DNA of 64,000 nt from positions 248,001 to 312,000 of the forward strand of contig NZ_NPDS01000001.1 of assembly GCF_002811925.1 (NCBI RefSeq), written 5' to 3'. Positions 1 to 13,168 of the stretch are shown in pieces (position 1 is the first letter of the stretch; each line of letters opens with the position of its first letter). The stretch comes from Leptospira barantonii. Lineage in GTDB: Bacteria > Spirochaetota > Leptospiria > Leptospirales > Leptospiraceae. The notes under the pieces are model-generated. The model was given only the letters and a program-made list of their open reading frames with translations. It searched no databases and was not told where the DNA came from. A program made the translations under genes and the position numbers.

Positions 1-134
<134 letters not shown>

Positions 135-138
135 AAGA

Positions 139-771
<633 letters not shown>

Positions 772-796
772 AAACGGAACTTCAATCAGGTCTAAT

Positions 797-1383
<587 letters not shown>

Positions 1384-1426
1384 AGTAAAAAAATCTTCGC
1401 GATTTCCGTTTCCTTCCGATTTCGTT

Positions 1427-1443
1427 TTGGCCGTATCGGCCAA
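1427..1443 (+). terminator. Small hairpin between pth and ftsH
   Basis: TTGGCC and GGCCAA form a 6-bp stem with a 5-base loop, placed 44 bp after the pth stop. It is followed by only a short pyrimidine run, so termination would be weak or partial. It might instead be a processing site. Seen in sequence; function inferred. Confidence 0.3.
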
Positions 1444-1541
1444 TTCTTCCTTGCCTTTTTGAAGAAACGTGAAATCCTATCTGAAGGAACCTCTTGCCTG
1501 TTGATTGTTTCTTACAGGCGTCTAAGTTACAGGAGAACTCC

Positions 1542-3505
<1,964 letters not shown>

Positions 3506-3509
<4 letters not shown>

Positions 3510-3976
3510 ATTACTGGCTTTTTAAGACAGAACCGGACGTCTTTTCGATAGACGACTTACACAAGGCTCCTTCCCATATCGCTCCTTGGGAAGGAGTAAG
3601 AAATTATCAAGCCCGCAATTTCTTGCGTGACAGTATTAAAAAAGGGGATTTAGTTCTCTTTTACCACAGTAGGGCGAACCCCCTTTCCATCGTAGGAACC
3701 GCAGAAGTCGTGAAGCCGGGTTATCCGGATCATTTCGCTTTTGATCCTTCTCACAAATACTTCGATCCGAAGAGTAAGACTGAGAATCCTACCTGGTACA
3801 TGGTAGATATAAAATTCAAAAAGAAATTCCCAGAACCTGTCACGATGGAAGAAATGAAAACACATAAAGTGCTGAAGAATATGGTTCTTTTACAGAAAGG
3901 CTCCCGCCTTTCGATTCAGCCGGTTTCTCCCGCAGAGTTTCAGTACATTCTGGGACTTGCGGGTGTGAAACTTTGA
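3506..3976 (+). CDS. EVE domain-containing protein
   Basis: A 156-residue protein made of a single EVE domain (PUA-like fold related to human THYN1). The opening [17 protein letters not shown], the [15 protein letters not shown] block and the GDLVLFYHS segment are the family's hallmarks. EVE domains are thought to read modified bases in DNA or RNA; the ligand here is unknown. The ATG overlaps the ftsH stop, and its own stop overlaps the TTG start of the next gene, so translation is probably coupled across all three. Confidence 0.9.
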
Positions 3977-6066
3977 AGCTCGGAGTTTCCCTTTTTAACT
4001 TTTTTTTGACGTTTGGAATCGCCTTTTCGATTCCGACTAACGTATTTTCGCAAACACAGACACAGACCCATACTAAAACGTCCTCTTCTCTTTCTTTAAC
4101 GGAAGAATTCGTATTTTCCCTTTCCGGCGACATGAAAGGACAATACATAGGCAAGAATCTTCAAATATTAGAAGATCCTAATGCACAAATTCGGATCGAA
4201 AATTTTTCCGATCTGAATTTTAATCCCGACTGGCAAAAGCTCGGTAAGGACAGCCTTTCCAAGGGTTATACCCGTTCCGTTTTTTGGGTTCGTTTTAAAA
4301 CCCGTTATCAAAACCACGAGTTCGGTTCTCATCCTTGGTTTTTGGAATTGGCAAATCCCGCTTCGGAAGAATTTACCGTTTATAAAAAAATTTCCGGGTT
4401 TCCGATCCGTTACGAAGAAATCAAAAAAGATCAGAGTGTCCGTTACTTTCATCCGGTTTATCGCCTCGTTTCCAAAAACTCCGCTACGGACGAATATCTG
4501 ATCCGCGTCGCCACGAGAAGATCCTTGATCCTGAACTTCAAGGCTTGGAGCGTTTACGAATTCATAGTCAACGTTCAAATTCAGAATATATTGTTCGGAT
4601 TGTTTTTCGGCGCGATTCTCGTGATGCTCGTATATAACGGTTTTGTTTTGTTTACCGTTAAGGAAGCGGGTTATCTATTTTACGTCCTTTATCTTTTATC
4701 GTTCGCGTTATGGCAGTTATCCGTTACCGGAGTAGGGAACCAGTATCTTTTTTCGGAAGCTTTGGAAACCTGGAACGATTTTTTGGTTCCGTTCGCGTAT
4801 CTCGCGATCGTTTTTTCGATTCAGTTTACCAGATCTTTTTTGCATACGGATCGAAAGACCAAAATCCTAGATCGGATTCTGATCCTTTTTATGGTCCCGG
4901 GAATCGTAGGGATCTTACTTTCCTTTTTTCCAATATTCTACTTTTGGAATATGCAGGCTTTGACATTGTTTCCGATTCTCGCTTCCGTGATCGTTATTTA
5001 CGCGGGGATCGATCGATATCGTCAAGGTTACAGACCGGCTAGATTCTTTTTAATGGCTTGGTCCGTTCTTGTGGTTTTTATTCTCGTTACGGTTCTGCGG
5101 AACTTTTCGATTCTTCCGAGCAATCTTTTTACGAATTGGGGATCCTTGATCGGATCTCTGCTTGAGATGACTTTGTTGTCGTTCGCACTTGCGGATCGTT
5201 TCAAATCCTTACAAGCCGAAAGTTTACGCACGAGCATCGACGCATACGAGAATCAGATCAAACTTTCCGAGATCGAACAAGAACTCAAGATCGCGAGAGA
5301 ACTTCAAGAGTCCATTCTTCCCGATAAACTTCCGAAACTGGAAGGAATCGAACTTTCGGTCAAGATGGAATGTGCGAGTTCGGTGGGCGGGGACTTTTAC
5401 GATTTTCACGATTACGGAGACGGAAGACTCGGCGTTTTTATCAGCGACGTTTCCGGTCATGGGATTCCCGCGGCGATCATCGCTTCCATGGTCAAACTTG
5501 CGTTTTCGATCGAGGTCAGAAAAGCGGTAGAACCCGCCGATCTTCTGAAGAACGTTAACCGCGCATTGATGGGTAAATACGGAAAACATTTTATCACCGC
5601 GGCGTATCTGATCATAGACATACACAAAGGTATCATAACGTATTCGAACGCCGGTCATCCTCCGATCGCCATTCTCAACCACTCCAAGGGAGAATTCAGG
5701 GAAATCTTTTTGCCCGGTTGGATTATGGGATTGGACGGAAATCTCAAAAACGGTCAGCTGATCATTCCGATCAAAAAAGACGACCGAGTCGTTCTGTTCA
5801 CGGACGGAGTCACCGAAGCTCGAAACAAATTCGGTCAGATGTTCGGTTATCAGAAGTTTTACGAACTTTTAAAATCTCATTCGGAAATTCAGGGCGAGGT
5901 TTTGAATCAGATCGTTTTTGATACGGTGAGAAATTGGTCGGGAAGAGGGGATCAGTTCGAAGACGATATCACTCTTTTGATTTTGGATTTGAACGGTAAA
6001 ACGGAAAGAGATTTGGGAGAAACGATCGTTCCTCCCTATCAAGAAATTTCTAAAACCGGAAGTTAA
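3973..6066 (+). CDS. 7TMR-DISM membrane sensor with SpoIIE-type PP2C phosphatase domain
   Basis: A 697-residue membrane signalling protein. After a signal peptide there is a periplasmic 7TMR-DISM sensor (about 40-185), seven membrane helices (about 190-400), a short coiled coil and a C-terminal SpoIIE/RsbU phosphatase (about 445-685). PP2C motifs are intact: GGDFYDF, SDVSGHGIPAA, SNAGHPP, FTDGVTEA and the final EDDITLL. Such proteins dephosphorylate anti-sigma-factor antagonists or related partners in response to an external cue. The start is TTG, overlapping the EVE stop (TTGA). No anti-sigma or STAS partner is next to it. Confidence 0.92.
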   Translation: MKLGVSLFNFFLTFGIAFSIPTNVFSQTQTQTHTKTSSSLSLTEEFVFSLSGDMKGQYIGKNLQILEDPNAQIRIENFSDLNFNPDWQKLGKDSLSKGYTRSVFWVRFKTRYQNHEFGSHPWFLELANPASEEFTVYKKISGFPIRYEEIKKDQSVRYFHPVYRLVSKNSATDEYLIRVATRRSLILNFKAWSVYEFIVNVQIQNILFGLFFGAILVMLVYNGFVLFTVKEAGYLFYVLYLLSFALWQLSVTGVGNQYLFSEALETWNDFLVPFAYLAIVFSIQFTRSFLHTDRKTKILDRILILFMVPGIVGILLSFFPIFYFWNMQALTLFPILASVIVIYAGIDRYRQGYRPARFFLMAWSVLVVFILVTVLRNFSILPSNLFTNWGSLIGSLLEMTLLSFALADRFKSLQAESLRTSIDAYENQIKLSEIEQELKIARELQESILPDKLPKLEGIELSVKMECASSVGGDFYDFHDYGDGRLGVFISDVSGHGIPAAIIASMVKLAFSIEVRKAVEPADLLKNVNRALMGKYGKHFITAAYLIIDIHKGIITYSNAGHPPIAILNHSKGEFREIFLPGWIMGLDGNLKNGQLIIPIKKDDRVVLFTDGVTEARNKFGQMFGYQKFYELLKSHSEIQGEVLNQIVFDTVRNWSGRGDQFEDDITLLILDLNGKTERDLGETIVPPYQEISKTGS

Positions 6067-6095
6067 AACCCCCGCTCTAAAAATCGGATCGATTC

Positions 6096-6485
6096 TTATT
6101 TCTTAAGATCTTTCAGATACGTAATCAATTCGGGAGAAACCTGAATCGGTCTTTTTCTGTAAGTCTTTTTGTATTCTTTCTTAAATTCCTTATGACAGGA
6201 CTTGCAGGATTGTTCGTAGTCCTTTGTCTTCAACGCTTCTTGAGAAATTTCGGTCCATTTCGCTTTTTGTTCGTCGAGTGCGAAGTTCGGAAGTTCGGTT
6301 AATATCTTTTCGATGTATTCCGGTTTTCCTTTTTTTGCCGCTTTCATCGCCGCCTTTGCGTAATCTTCCATAAAGTCGTGAACCGTGGATTCGATTTTTC
6401 TTTCCGGTCCCGCGGAAACGGAAACGCTGATAAGAACGGTTAACGCGACGGCGGCGAACGTAAAAAGGGAAATTGTTTTTCTCAT
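6096..6485 (-). CDS. Cytochrome c'-like periplasmic haem protein
   Basis: About 129 residues with a signal peptide (residues 1-25, ending VSAG) and one haem c motif CKSCH near the C-terminus. A helical protein with its only CXXCH close to the end resembles cytochrome c', a four-helix bundle; the assignment to that family is inference. The start at 6485 is preferred because AGAGGA lies upstream and it begins directly with the signal peptide; a longer frame to 6575 exists. It is monocistronic, downstream of the speE-like gene on the same strand but separated by about 200 bp containing a palindromic repeat. Confidence 0.75.
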   Translation of the reverse strand: MRKTISLFTFAAVALTVLISVSVSAGPERKIESTVHDFMEDYAKAAMKAAKKGKPEYIEKILTELPNFALDEQKAKWTEISQEALKTKDYEQSCKSCHKEFKKEYKKTYRKRPIQVSPELITYLKDLKK

Positions 6486-6670
6486 TGAAATCCTCTGTGA
6501 TGAAATGCGTCGTATGAGTTTGTTAATTTTTTCCGCGACCGTAATATGAGATCGGGATTTGATTACGACACTCATAAGTAAGACATCGATTTTTAGTTCA
6601 AGTTCCGCGTTTTTAAGAATTCTGTCAATTTTAGAATCTTACAAATCGCAAGCGCATTTTGCTCGAACAT

Positions 6671-6688
6671 TTGTAGGAGTTCCTACAA
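6671..6688. repeat. Palindromic intergenic repeat TTGTAGGAGTTCCTACAA
   Basis: Two 8-bp arms around a central GT form an almost perfect palindrome. Close relatives occur at 57487-57537 and 59681-59698 (16 of 18 positions shared with the latter). All copies are intergenic, suggesting a dispersed small repeat family. Confidence 0.7.
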
Positions 6689-6692
6689 CCCT

Positions 6693-8189
6693 TCAATCCA
6701 GAATCCGATTCCATTCTCGGTCGTAATACCGAACCAGCGCCTGATTGTCCAAACGATTGATCTCCACCGGAATCCTCGACATATCCTGAGGAAAAACTTG
6801 AATCGATTCGAGTTCTTGTTGATTCAAAAAACGAAGATGATCCGGAAATTCTTTTTTGAACCGAATCGGTTTTTGTCCCGCCAAAACGAAACCCCATTCT
6901 CCGAAGGAAGGAACATAAACGTGAATCGGAAGCGTTTGCAAACCAAGGGACGCGATCGTTCTTTCGATACACCAATAGGAAGAGCGCGCAAACAAAGGAG
7001 AGGTGGATTGAATTTCCAAAACGGAGGTTTCGTTCATTCTTCTTTTTAAAACTTGAAAGAACGCGGTAGTATAAAGTTTTCCTAATGAAAAGTTGCTCGG
7101 ATCGGGAAAGTCTATGATGACCGCGTCGAAAACCTCTTCGGAATTTTCGAGCCATACAAAAGCGTCCGTGTTGATCACCTTCACTTTAGAATTTTTTAAA
7201 CTTTCGTCGTTGAGTTCCTTCAACATTCCGTGATCGGTAAATAAATTCGTGATGGCAGGGTCTAGGTCGACCAAGGTGATCGATTCTACGCCCTTGTGTT
7301 TGAGAATTTCTCGGACGGCAAGTCCGTCTCCTCCGCCTAAAACCAACACACGTTTCGGAGCCGGATGCGCGAGTAAAGCGGGATGAACCAGCGTTTCATG
7401 ATAACGGTATTCGTCCCTTGAGGAAAATTGAAGATGTCCGTTTAAAAAAAGACGAATCTCGTTCTTCCATCGGGTAACGATGATTCTTTGAAACTGAGAT
7501 TGTTTGGAAAGAATGATCTCGTCCGTGTATAAGGACTCTTCGCTATAATACGTGATCAGATCCGAAAACGAAAAACCCAAAACCAACAAAGTCAACACGA
7601 TCACGGATTGCGCGCGAAGCAAAATCATTCTCGAATGTTTTAAGGGTAGGGCCCAGGTTCCCCAGAGAGCGACTCCAGCATTCAAAATTCCGAATATGAA
7701 TCCGGTCCGAATCAGACCCAACTTAGGAGCGAAGAAGATCGGAAAAAGAATGGAGGCGAGTAACGCGCCTACGTAATCCAAACTCAACACTCTGGAAACC
7801 AACTCCTTGAATTGAAGTTCCTTTTTTAAGATTCGAAGTAGAACCGGAATTTCAAGGCCTACCAAGATTCCGATCAGAACCACGAGTAAAAATAAAGGAA
7901 TTTGAAAATATCGAATTTGTCCGAAGCTCAGATACAAAATCGCGGAGCTGAAGCCGCCCACGAGTCCGATCGCCAATTCGATTTCCAAAAACTTGGGAAC
8001 AAGATCCTTTTCCACGTACTTCGACAACCAGGATCCGACTCCCATCGAAAACAGATATGTTCCGATGATGAGGGAGAACTGCGTTACGGTTTCCCCGAGA
8101 AGATAAGAGGCGATGGTTCCGGCCAAAAGTTCATAGACAAGGCCGCAGGAAGATATGATGAGAACGGAAATATAAAGCGCGGTCTGCAA
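6693..8189 (-). CDS. speE: Membrane-anchored polyamine aminopropyltransferase (spermidine synthase-like)
   Basis: A 498-residue protein with about seven hydrophobic helices in residues 1-210 followed by a spermidine synthase domain (about 235-490). The S-adenosylmethionine-type site is visible as [15 protein letters not shown], and the acidic catalytic loop as [15 protein letters not shown]. Soluble SpeE lacks the membrane half, so this is the long form found in clusters with DUF4178 proteins. It would transfer an aminopropyl group from decarboxylated AdoMet to an amine. The tiny membrane protein and the DUF4178 gene lie directly upstream with a 6-bp gap, indicating one operon. Confidence 0.88.
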   Translation of the reverse strand: MQTALYISVLIISSCGLVYELLAGTIASYLLGETVTQFSLIIGTYLFSMGVGSWLSKYVEKDLVPKFLEIELAIGLVGGFSSAILYLSFGQIRYFQIPLFLLVVLIGILVGLEIPVLLRILKKELQFKELVSRVLSLDYVGALLASILFPIFFAPKLGLIRTGFIFGILNAGVALWGTWALPLKHSRMILLRAQSVIVLTLLVLGFSFSDLITYYSEESLYTDEIILSKQSQFQRIIVTRWKNEIRLFLNGHLQFSSRDEYRYHETLVHPALLAHPAPKRVLVLGGGDGLAVREILKHKGVESITLVDLDPAITNLFTDHGMLKELNDESLKNSKVKVINTDAFVWLENSEEVFDAVIIDFPDPSNFSLGKLYTTAFFQVLKRRMNETSVLEIQSTSPLFARSSYWCIERTIASLGLQTLPIHVYVPSFGEWGFVLAGQKPIRFKKEFPDHLRFLNQQELESIQVFPQDMSRIPVEINRLDNQALVRYYDREWNRILD

Positions 8190-8195
8190 ACGGTT

Positions 8196-8390
8196 TTACT
8201 TTCCTCCGGAATATCTCATAAAGTTCGTGTAATGCGACCGATACACTCCGGGATTCTCGCGGACGGTTTTAGGAACGTTTTCGATCTCGTCCACGTTGCT
8301 CGAACCTCCTCCGTAAAAATTATTGTATGTAAGATAACCCGTAAGCCAGAGGACATACGCGGGATATAATAATTGTTTAATGTATTTCAT
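8196..8390 (-). CDS. Small single-pass membrane protein of the DUF4178 cluster
   Basis: A 64-residue protein with one hydrophobic stretch (about 7-24), a Gly-Gly-Gly turn and a polar tail rich in Asn, Arg and Tyr. I do not recognise a family. It lies 6 bp upstream of the aminopropyltransferase and 56 bp downstream of the DUF4178 gene on the same strand, so it is almost certainly translated with them and may be a small subunit of the same membrane complex. The spacing and the sensible N-terminus support its being a real gene. Confidence 0.7.
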   Translation of the reverse strand: MKYIKQLLYPAYVLWLTGYLTYNNFYGGGSSNVDEIENVPKTVRENPGVYRSHYTNFMRYSGGK

Positions 8391-8446
8391 GATAGCCTCT
8401 TATCGTAAAAATTCTGCGGGTTCGATCCGCTTCCGATTCTTTTCAT

Positions 8447-10495
8447 CTAATCGTCGCTATACGAAGAATCGTCGTCGTAATCCGAGTCGTCGCTGGAACT
8501 CGTAGGGGCGAAATCGCTGTTTTCGTTTCTCGAAGCCTCGAAGGAATAACTTCTAAAAAGGGAATAGGGAACCGGTAGCCAAATCGCGAGTAAAAAAAGA
8601 AAATAATAAACGGACTGATCCACGTCCCTCTTGATCGATAAGGAAACGTTTGCGCCACTTCCTAGAGGGAAGTCGGATTCGGATTCGAGTCTGAGATAAT
8701 ATTCTCCGGCGGGAACCTCTCCTATGATGACGTCCGCCGATTTATCGCCTTCGGACCAGCTTTCTCCGTCTTCGTAACCTTGGTAATAGCTGATTTCCAA
8801 ACCGGTATCGTATGCGATGTCCGTCTTCGTGTTGATCAACGCCAACGAATAATAGATATAATGATTGGAAAGATCGGGGACGTTCATCTTGATCTGAACG
8901 TTTTGTCTTTCCCCACCTTCCAAACGAAACGTTTCCGTTACGAAAGAAGTGTCCGTAGTTCCGCCGGGTGCGGGATCTCTTATATAAGAGAATTCTTTTG
9001 CGAATACTTCCTTATCCTGCGCGGTCCAACAAAAACCGATCTGAACCAAAAGCATGATCGCCGATAACCAAGCCGCGATTCTTACGTTTCGTTTTCTGAT
9101 CTTCGTAAACGGATTTGGTTGTGCCGTACCGATTCCGTCCGGGGTCGGAAGTTCGACGTCGCCTTGGATGGATTTTTTGAGTTCGTCGACGGGAACGTAT
9201 TCTCCCACAGACCAAAAAAGTTCGTTCGGAGTTTTTTCGGAGGAAAGCATTTTGGGAGGAGCGATAAAATCCGCAAGTTCCGCCGTGTCGCCCGCGTGAA
9301 TCTTATAATAGAATTCTCCATACGCGAAGTCCGTTCCTGCATTCGAAGAATTGAATAGTTTATATTCTTCTTTTTGAAAGCTTTTCTTCGGCGGATAAGA
9401 ACCGATGACAGTTCTCGGAATAAAAGGAACGGGTTCGAAAACGGTCCAATGTCCGTTGGTTTCGTTCAACCAATAGTAACCGCCTGTGAAATGAAGAAGA
9501 TATTCGGTCCAAGGAAAAATTTGTCCGTCCGCGTGAACGGATTTTTTAACCACGCCGAGAACCTCGCATTCTTTTCCTTTGAGAGTGAGTTTGGTTCCCG
9601 GTTGTAAATAAACTCCGTCTTTGATGACTTCTTGAAACTTGGAAAGAATGGTGAGTTCGTCCTTGCTCGTGTCCATCACGGTTCCGCAGTATTCACAGGC
9701 GATCGATTTCGAGAAGTCCGGACTTCTTTGACTCAAAGAAGCGCCGCATCCCAAACACTGGATCGCCTTCGCTTCTTGAATTTTTTGAAAACCCGTAAAC
9801 GCTTTCGGATCTCTCAAATTGATGAAGTCGATCTGATCGAAGCTGTAAACCATTCCCTTAAAATACAAGGGAGGTGTATGAGAATAATCTAATGTAGCAA
9901 ACCAGCCCTGATCGGTCGCCAAATCCAAAAGAACGGAAGTGGTTCCCGTTTGAAATCCTACGGGCAATTCTCCCTCGCCGCCGACGCAGGTTGCCAAGCC
10001 GATTTCGCGGATCATCCAGAGTTCGTTGTCGAGTTTGAGTGTGTCTCCCGCTCGGAGAAGTTGTTTGGAAGTTTTGGAAGAGATAAAGTAAACGTCCGGA
10101 GGAGATTCTAAATTTCGAACCGGATCGTGTTCCGGAAAAACTTCGTTTTGGGAAGTGGGACGAAGTTGTGTGATCATAAATTGTCCCTGAGCTTCCGCGA
10201 GCCAAATGGAATTTCCGTCTTGGGAAATCGCGTGCCATTCGTTCCAAGTTCCGAGGCTGTATTGCTGTTGAATTCTTCCCACGACTTGAAACTGAATTCC
10301 GTCCTTGGTTTTACCGGAGGTTCCGATTTGAATCGGAGAAAGATCGGGAACAAGCTCTCCGGCCTTGCCTAAACTTTCGAGGGATTGATTTTTTTGGAGG
10401 GTCAGAGTTTTACAATTCGGGCAGACTCCGTAAATGGAAGCCTTATTCTGAAACGGTACGGGCGCTCCGCAGTTGGGACAACTCAGTTCTAACAC
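8447..10495 (-). CDS. DUF4178 zinc-ribbon membrane protein
   Basis: A 682-residue protein. It starts with a zinc ribbon (CPNC...CPNC, residues 6-30), then a DUF4178 domain (about 50-190), a second zinc ribbon (CLGC...CEYC, about 248-275), a second DUF4178 unit (about 300-425), a membrane helix (about 475), an extracytoplasmic beta-rich segment, another membrane helix (about 645) and an Asp/Ser-rich acidic tail. The start is GTG without a strong ribosome-binding site. DUF4178 genes are known to cluster with polyamine-synthesis genes and PspA/DUF350-type membrane proteins; here only the aminopropyltransferase partner is present. Confidence 0.85.
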   Translation of the reverse strand: MLELSCPNCGAPVPFQNKASIYGVCPNCKTLTLQKNQSLESLGKAGELVPDLSPIQIGTSGKTKDGIQFQVVGRIQQQYSLGTWNEWHAISQDGNSIWLAEAQGQFMITQLRPTSQNEVFPEHDPVRNLESPPDVYFISSKTSKQLLRAGDTLKLDNELWMIREIGLATCVGGEGELPVGFQTGTTSVLLDLATDQGWFATLDYSHTPPLYFKGMVYSFDQIDFINLRDPKAFTGFQKIQEAKAIQCLGCGASLSQRSPDFSKSIACEYCGTVMDTSKDELTILSKFQEVIKDGVYLQPGTKLTLKGKECEVLGVVKKSVHADGQIFPWTEYLLHFTGGYYWLNETNGHWTVFEPVPFIPRTVIGSYPPKKSFQKEEYKLFNSSNAGTDFAYGEFYYKIHAGDTAELADFIAPPKMLSSEKTPNELFWSVGEYVPVDELKKSIQGDVELPTPDGIGTAQPNPFTKIRKRNVRIAAWLSAIMLLVQIGFCWTAQDKEVFAKEFSYIRDPAPGGTTDTSFVTETFRLEGGERQNVQIKMNVPDLSNHYIYYSLALINTKTDIAYDTGLEISYYQGYEDGESWSEGDKSADVIIGEVPAGEYYLRLESESDFPLGSGANVSLSIKRDVDQSVYYFLFLLAIWLPVPYSLFRSYSFEASRNENSDFAPTSSSDDSDYDDDSSYSDD

Positions 10496-10571
10496 AAGGA
10501 TCGGTTGTATCTAGGGAAGAATTCTTTGTCACCTGAATTTCGAAATCGATTTTCGAAAAAAGGATTTCGGT

Positions 10572-11381
10572 TCAACGTTTGGCTTGTCTTCTCGCACGGA
10601 GATAAGCCGCGTCGATGTCGCCGAGCGGTTTTTCCAATTCTTCCAAGGCCGGGTCTTGCCAATACGTGTCGTAGAGATTTTCTCCGGAATAGGTGTGGAA
10701 ATGATTGTCGAAATGGATTCTCGCGAACTCGTCCTTACGGGAGAACATGGCCCGATTGATTTCGCTTAATATTCCGAAAAAATCCTCGCTTTCCGGATCG
10801 GGCGGAAAATCAGAAAGATATTCCATGGAAAGAAGAATGACGTATTTACGGGATTGTTTGAGCAACTTTAAGGATTCGTAAAGCAGTTCCAATTTGATCG
10901 GTTGAAGATACGGTCTTGAATTGTCCGCGATCAATTTTTTTTGTTCGGCGGAAGCCAATTCCCGATAACCCATCTCGAGATGTTTTTTCGGTCTTGCTTC
11001 GGTTCCCCGAATCGCTTTGTAGCCGAGAGAATTCAATTCTCCTCGAACGGTTTTTTTGCTCGCTTCGATCAGACTGGAATAAAGAACCACGAGCAGGTCC
11101 TGAGTGCGTTTGAGTTCGGAATAGGATTTTTCGAGATCGAACTGAAAGTAAAGCTGATTGGTTTCCACGTGATGTTGGATGATTCTTTTATAAAGGGCCT
11201 TGTCCGCTTCGGAGCCAATGTTCGAAATCGAACTGTTCAAGGCCTTGATGAGAAACTCGTTCGTTTTTAATCCTCTTTCGACTCGAACGAGGTGAGTAGC
11301 GCCGTTGCTCGCGTAATCCGCAAAGACGGAGAACGGAATCGTTAAGACAAAAAGGATCGCGGTTCCGAACACGGCTCTCAT
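10572..11381 (-). CDS. Exported helical protein of unknown function
   Basis: A 269-residue protein with a signal peptide (about 1-21, ending VFA) and a mainly helical, charged mature part. No lipobox, membrane helix or recognised domain is visible. The segment [19 protein letters not shown] near the C-terminus is unusually aromatic. It is 76 bp upstream of the DUF4178 gene on the same strand and could be the first gene of that operon. Function unknown. Confidence 0.75.
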   Translation of the reverse strand: MRAVFGTAILFVLTIPFSVFADYASNGATHLVRVERGLKTNEFLIKALNSSISNIGSEADKALYKRIIQHHVETNQLYFQFDLEKSYSELKRTQDLLVVLYSSLIEASKKTVRGELNSLGYKAIRGTEARPKKHLEMGYRELASAEQKKLIADNSRPYLQPIKLELLYESLKLLKQSRKYVILLSMEYLSDFPPDPESEDFFGILSEINRAMFSRKDEFARIHFDNHFHTYSGENLYDTYWQDPALEELEKPLGDIDAAYLRARRQAKR

Positions 11382-11709
11382 ACTTTATTTTCGGGAAATC
11401 ATAGTTCGGAATTCAATCGGATCGGAAATAATAGAAGGTTCCCTTTCTTTGAAATTATGTCCGCAAGTCATCTTACAAACTGAAGAGAGTCTATTGCGGC
11501 GGATTTACGAAAGACCGTTTTGGTTGTTCTTGGAATTATAATCGGAATTCTTTTTAATACGATTTTGAAGCCACCGTCGCCGAAAAAACAGAATTTTTAT
11601 ATATTCTAAAATTTGAATATATGAGTAAGAATGGTTCTTAAAAATCTAGAATGCGTTTGCAAAACCGAGCCTTCGTTTTTTGTTTTAAAAATACGAATTG
11701 TGAGGAACG
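11382..11709. other. Divergent intergenic region, 328 bp
   Basis: AT-rich spacer between the exported protein (-) and the first small lipoprotein (+), so it must hold promoters in both directions. I see no repeat, RNA gene or clear -35/-10 pair. A GAGGAA ribosome-binding site precedes the ATG at 11710. Confidence 0.6.
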
Positions 11710-12123
11710 ATGAAACATACAAATCGCCGAACTTCTTTCGCGGGAGAATTTTTCGGATTCATTCTACTGTTAACGTGTTTTACGGCGTGTTCTACGACCG
11801 AAAACGTTTATCTCCTTTCTTATGGAAACCTAAAAGGAAAGAAAATTCCAGACGATATACGGACGTTACAAGGAGAAATTTCGGAAGGAGAAGATTGTGG
11901 AATTTCTTTCAGCCTTGCCAAAGCGTTTGAAAATTCCTTAGTTCAAAAACGAATCGAACGAAAATCCGTTTCGAAGGAGAATGCGGACGTCGGCGTGAAA
12001 TACGATACGATCTTAAACGCAGAAGTGACTCATACGACCGGAATGTTTCCTCCTTTGAATTGTATCAAGATCAAGGGGTTTGCGTTGAACAGCGATCAAA
12101 TCAAAACCGAGGAAACAAAATGA
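11710..12123 (+). CDS. Small lipoprotein of unknown function
   Basis: A 137-residue protein. The N-terminal hydrophobic segment ends in LTCFTAC, a lipobox placing the lipidated Cys near residue 27. The mature part has no recognised domain. The stop overlaps the start of the next lipoprotein gene (ATGA), so the two are probably translated together and may act together at the membrane. Start chosen at ATG after GAGGAA. Confidence 0.75.
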   Translation: MKHTNRRTSFAGEFFGFILLLTCFTACSTTENVYLLSYGNLKGKKIPDDIRTLQGEISEGEDCGISFSLAKAFENSLVQKRIERKSVSKENADVGVKYDTILNAEVTHTTGMFPPLNCIKIKGFALNSDQIKTEETK

Positions 12124-12476
12124 AATTAAAAATGAAAGTAAAGACGTGGATCCTTTTCTTTTTATCCGCGTGGATGTGGATCGGTTGTTCTTCTCCGCCG
12201 AAAAAAATTTCCTATCTATCTTTGGAAAAACCAAAGGATAAGATCGATGCGATGCTTTCCAAACCGACGGATTTTTGGAAAGTTAGGGTTGGGGTTTTGT
12301 ATCTCAAACCGGTCGGCGTAAATTCTTACCTGAAACAAGCTGAGACGGAAAGCGGAAGTTCGATTTTACGAAACGTCGACGTGAAAATGAGAGCGCCGTT
12401 TTGTTTGATTCCTTTGTTTCCGATTCTTTGTTTTGGAGGAGAAGCGGTCGTTGTAGAAGGAGCCGAAGTTCCGTAA
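12120..12476 (+). CDS. Small lipoprotein, coupled to the preceding one
   Basis: About 118 residues from the ATG that overlaps the previous stop. A lysine-rich n-region, a hydrophobic helix and the lipobox WIGC are visible. The C-terminus has a hydrophobic, Pro/Cys/Gly-containing stretch (LIPLFPILCFGGEAV). An in-frame upstream start at 12060 would put about 20 polar residues before the signal and is rejected. Function unknown. Confidence 0.75.
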   Translation: MKLKMKVKTWILFFLSAWMWIGCSSPPKKISYLSLEKPKDKIDAMLSKPTDFWKVRVGVLYLKPVGVNSYLKQAETESGSSILRNVDVKMRAPFCLIPLFPILCFGGEAVVVEGAEVP

Positions 12477-12635
12477 GCGTTTTGCTTTTGGTTTAGATGT
12501 GCCGGGACCAGAATTTGTATATTAACGTTCCATTGTGTTTCATTTTCCCGCAGAAAATCGGAAAAAACTTTTCTCGATTCTTAATTTCTATTTCGAATTT
12601 TTCAGTTTTCGTTTGCTTTCGAACTCCGGTCGGAT

Positions 12636-13121
12636 ATGATCCAAAAAATGAATATGATCCCTTCGCTTGTGATTTTCATCTCGGTTTGGTCTGTTCTATT
12701 TTGTGTACCAAAATCCGATTCAAGCGACGCCGATAGTCTGGCGATGTTTGCAAATACGATTCAGCGCCAAGCTTTTTGTGATTCTCCCGGAGCGATTCGA
12801 ATCGGCGCAAATCCGGAATGTTTTCATCCGGTGGGAACTAAAATGATCCTGAATGGTAATAGTGGGGCTACCATTTCCAGTTCTACAATCACCGCAGGTA
12901 CACCTTTGAAATGTGTTTCCGAAGACGGAGGCTCCGGGTCTTGGTATGATTACGATGCAAACAAGGTTGAGCTTAAACAATCCTTGTCCGCCGTGACTTC
13001 GGATTTCCTCAGTTATTTTCCGATCCGTTTGATAAACTACCCCGCCGGAAGATCTTTTGCGTGCGTCCCCGAATCGACAACTCTCTTTCGAGGCTTTCAA
13101 AAAATCGATTCGATTCCATGA
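12636..13121 (+). CDS. Lipoprotein, paralogue of the next gene
   Basis: A 161-residue protein with a hydrophobic leader ending in the lipobox SVLFC. The mature part is Ser/Thr/Gly-rich with several cysteines (FCDSPG, ECFHP, LKCVSE, FACVP) that could form disulphides. It shares with the next gene a leader, a C-terminal block of the form YPAG..F.CVP/MP and the ending I(D/E)S(I/V)P. These similarities make them tandem duplicates. No family recognised. Confidence 0.7.
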   Translation: MIQKMNMIPSLVIFISVWSVLFCVPKSDSSDADSLAMFANTIQRQAFCDSPGAIRIGANPECFHPVGTKMILNGNSGATISSSTITAGTPLKCVSEDGGSGSWYDYDANKVELKQSLSAVTSDFLSYFPIRLINYPAGRSFACVPESTTLFRGFQKIDSIP

Positions 13122-13168
13122 ATATGGTATATTCAAAAATTAAAATATGATTTCTTTCGGGAGGAGAT

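Noticed and set aside
12060..12119. Upstream start for the second small lipoprotein
   Set aside because: It would put a polar stretch before the signal peptide and overlap the previous gene by 60 bp; the ATGA overlap at 12120 is the natural start.
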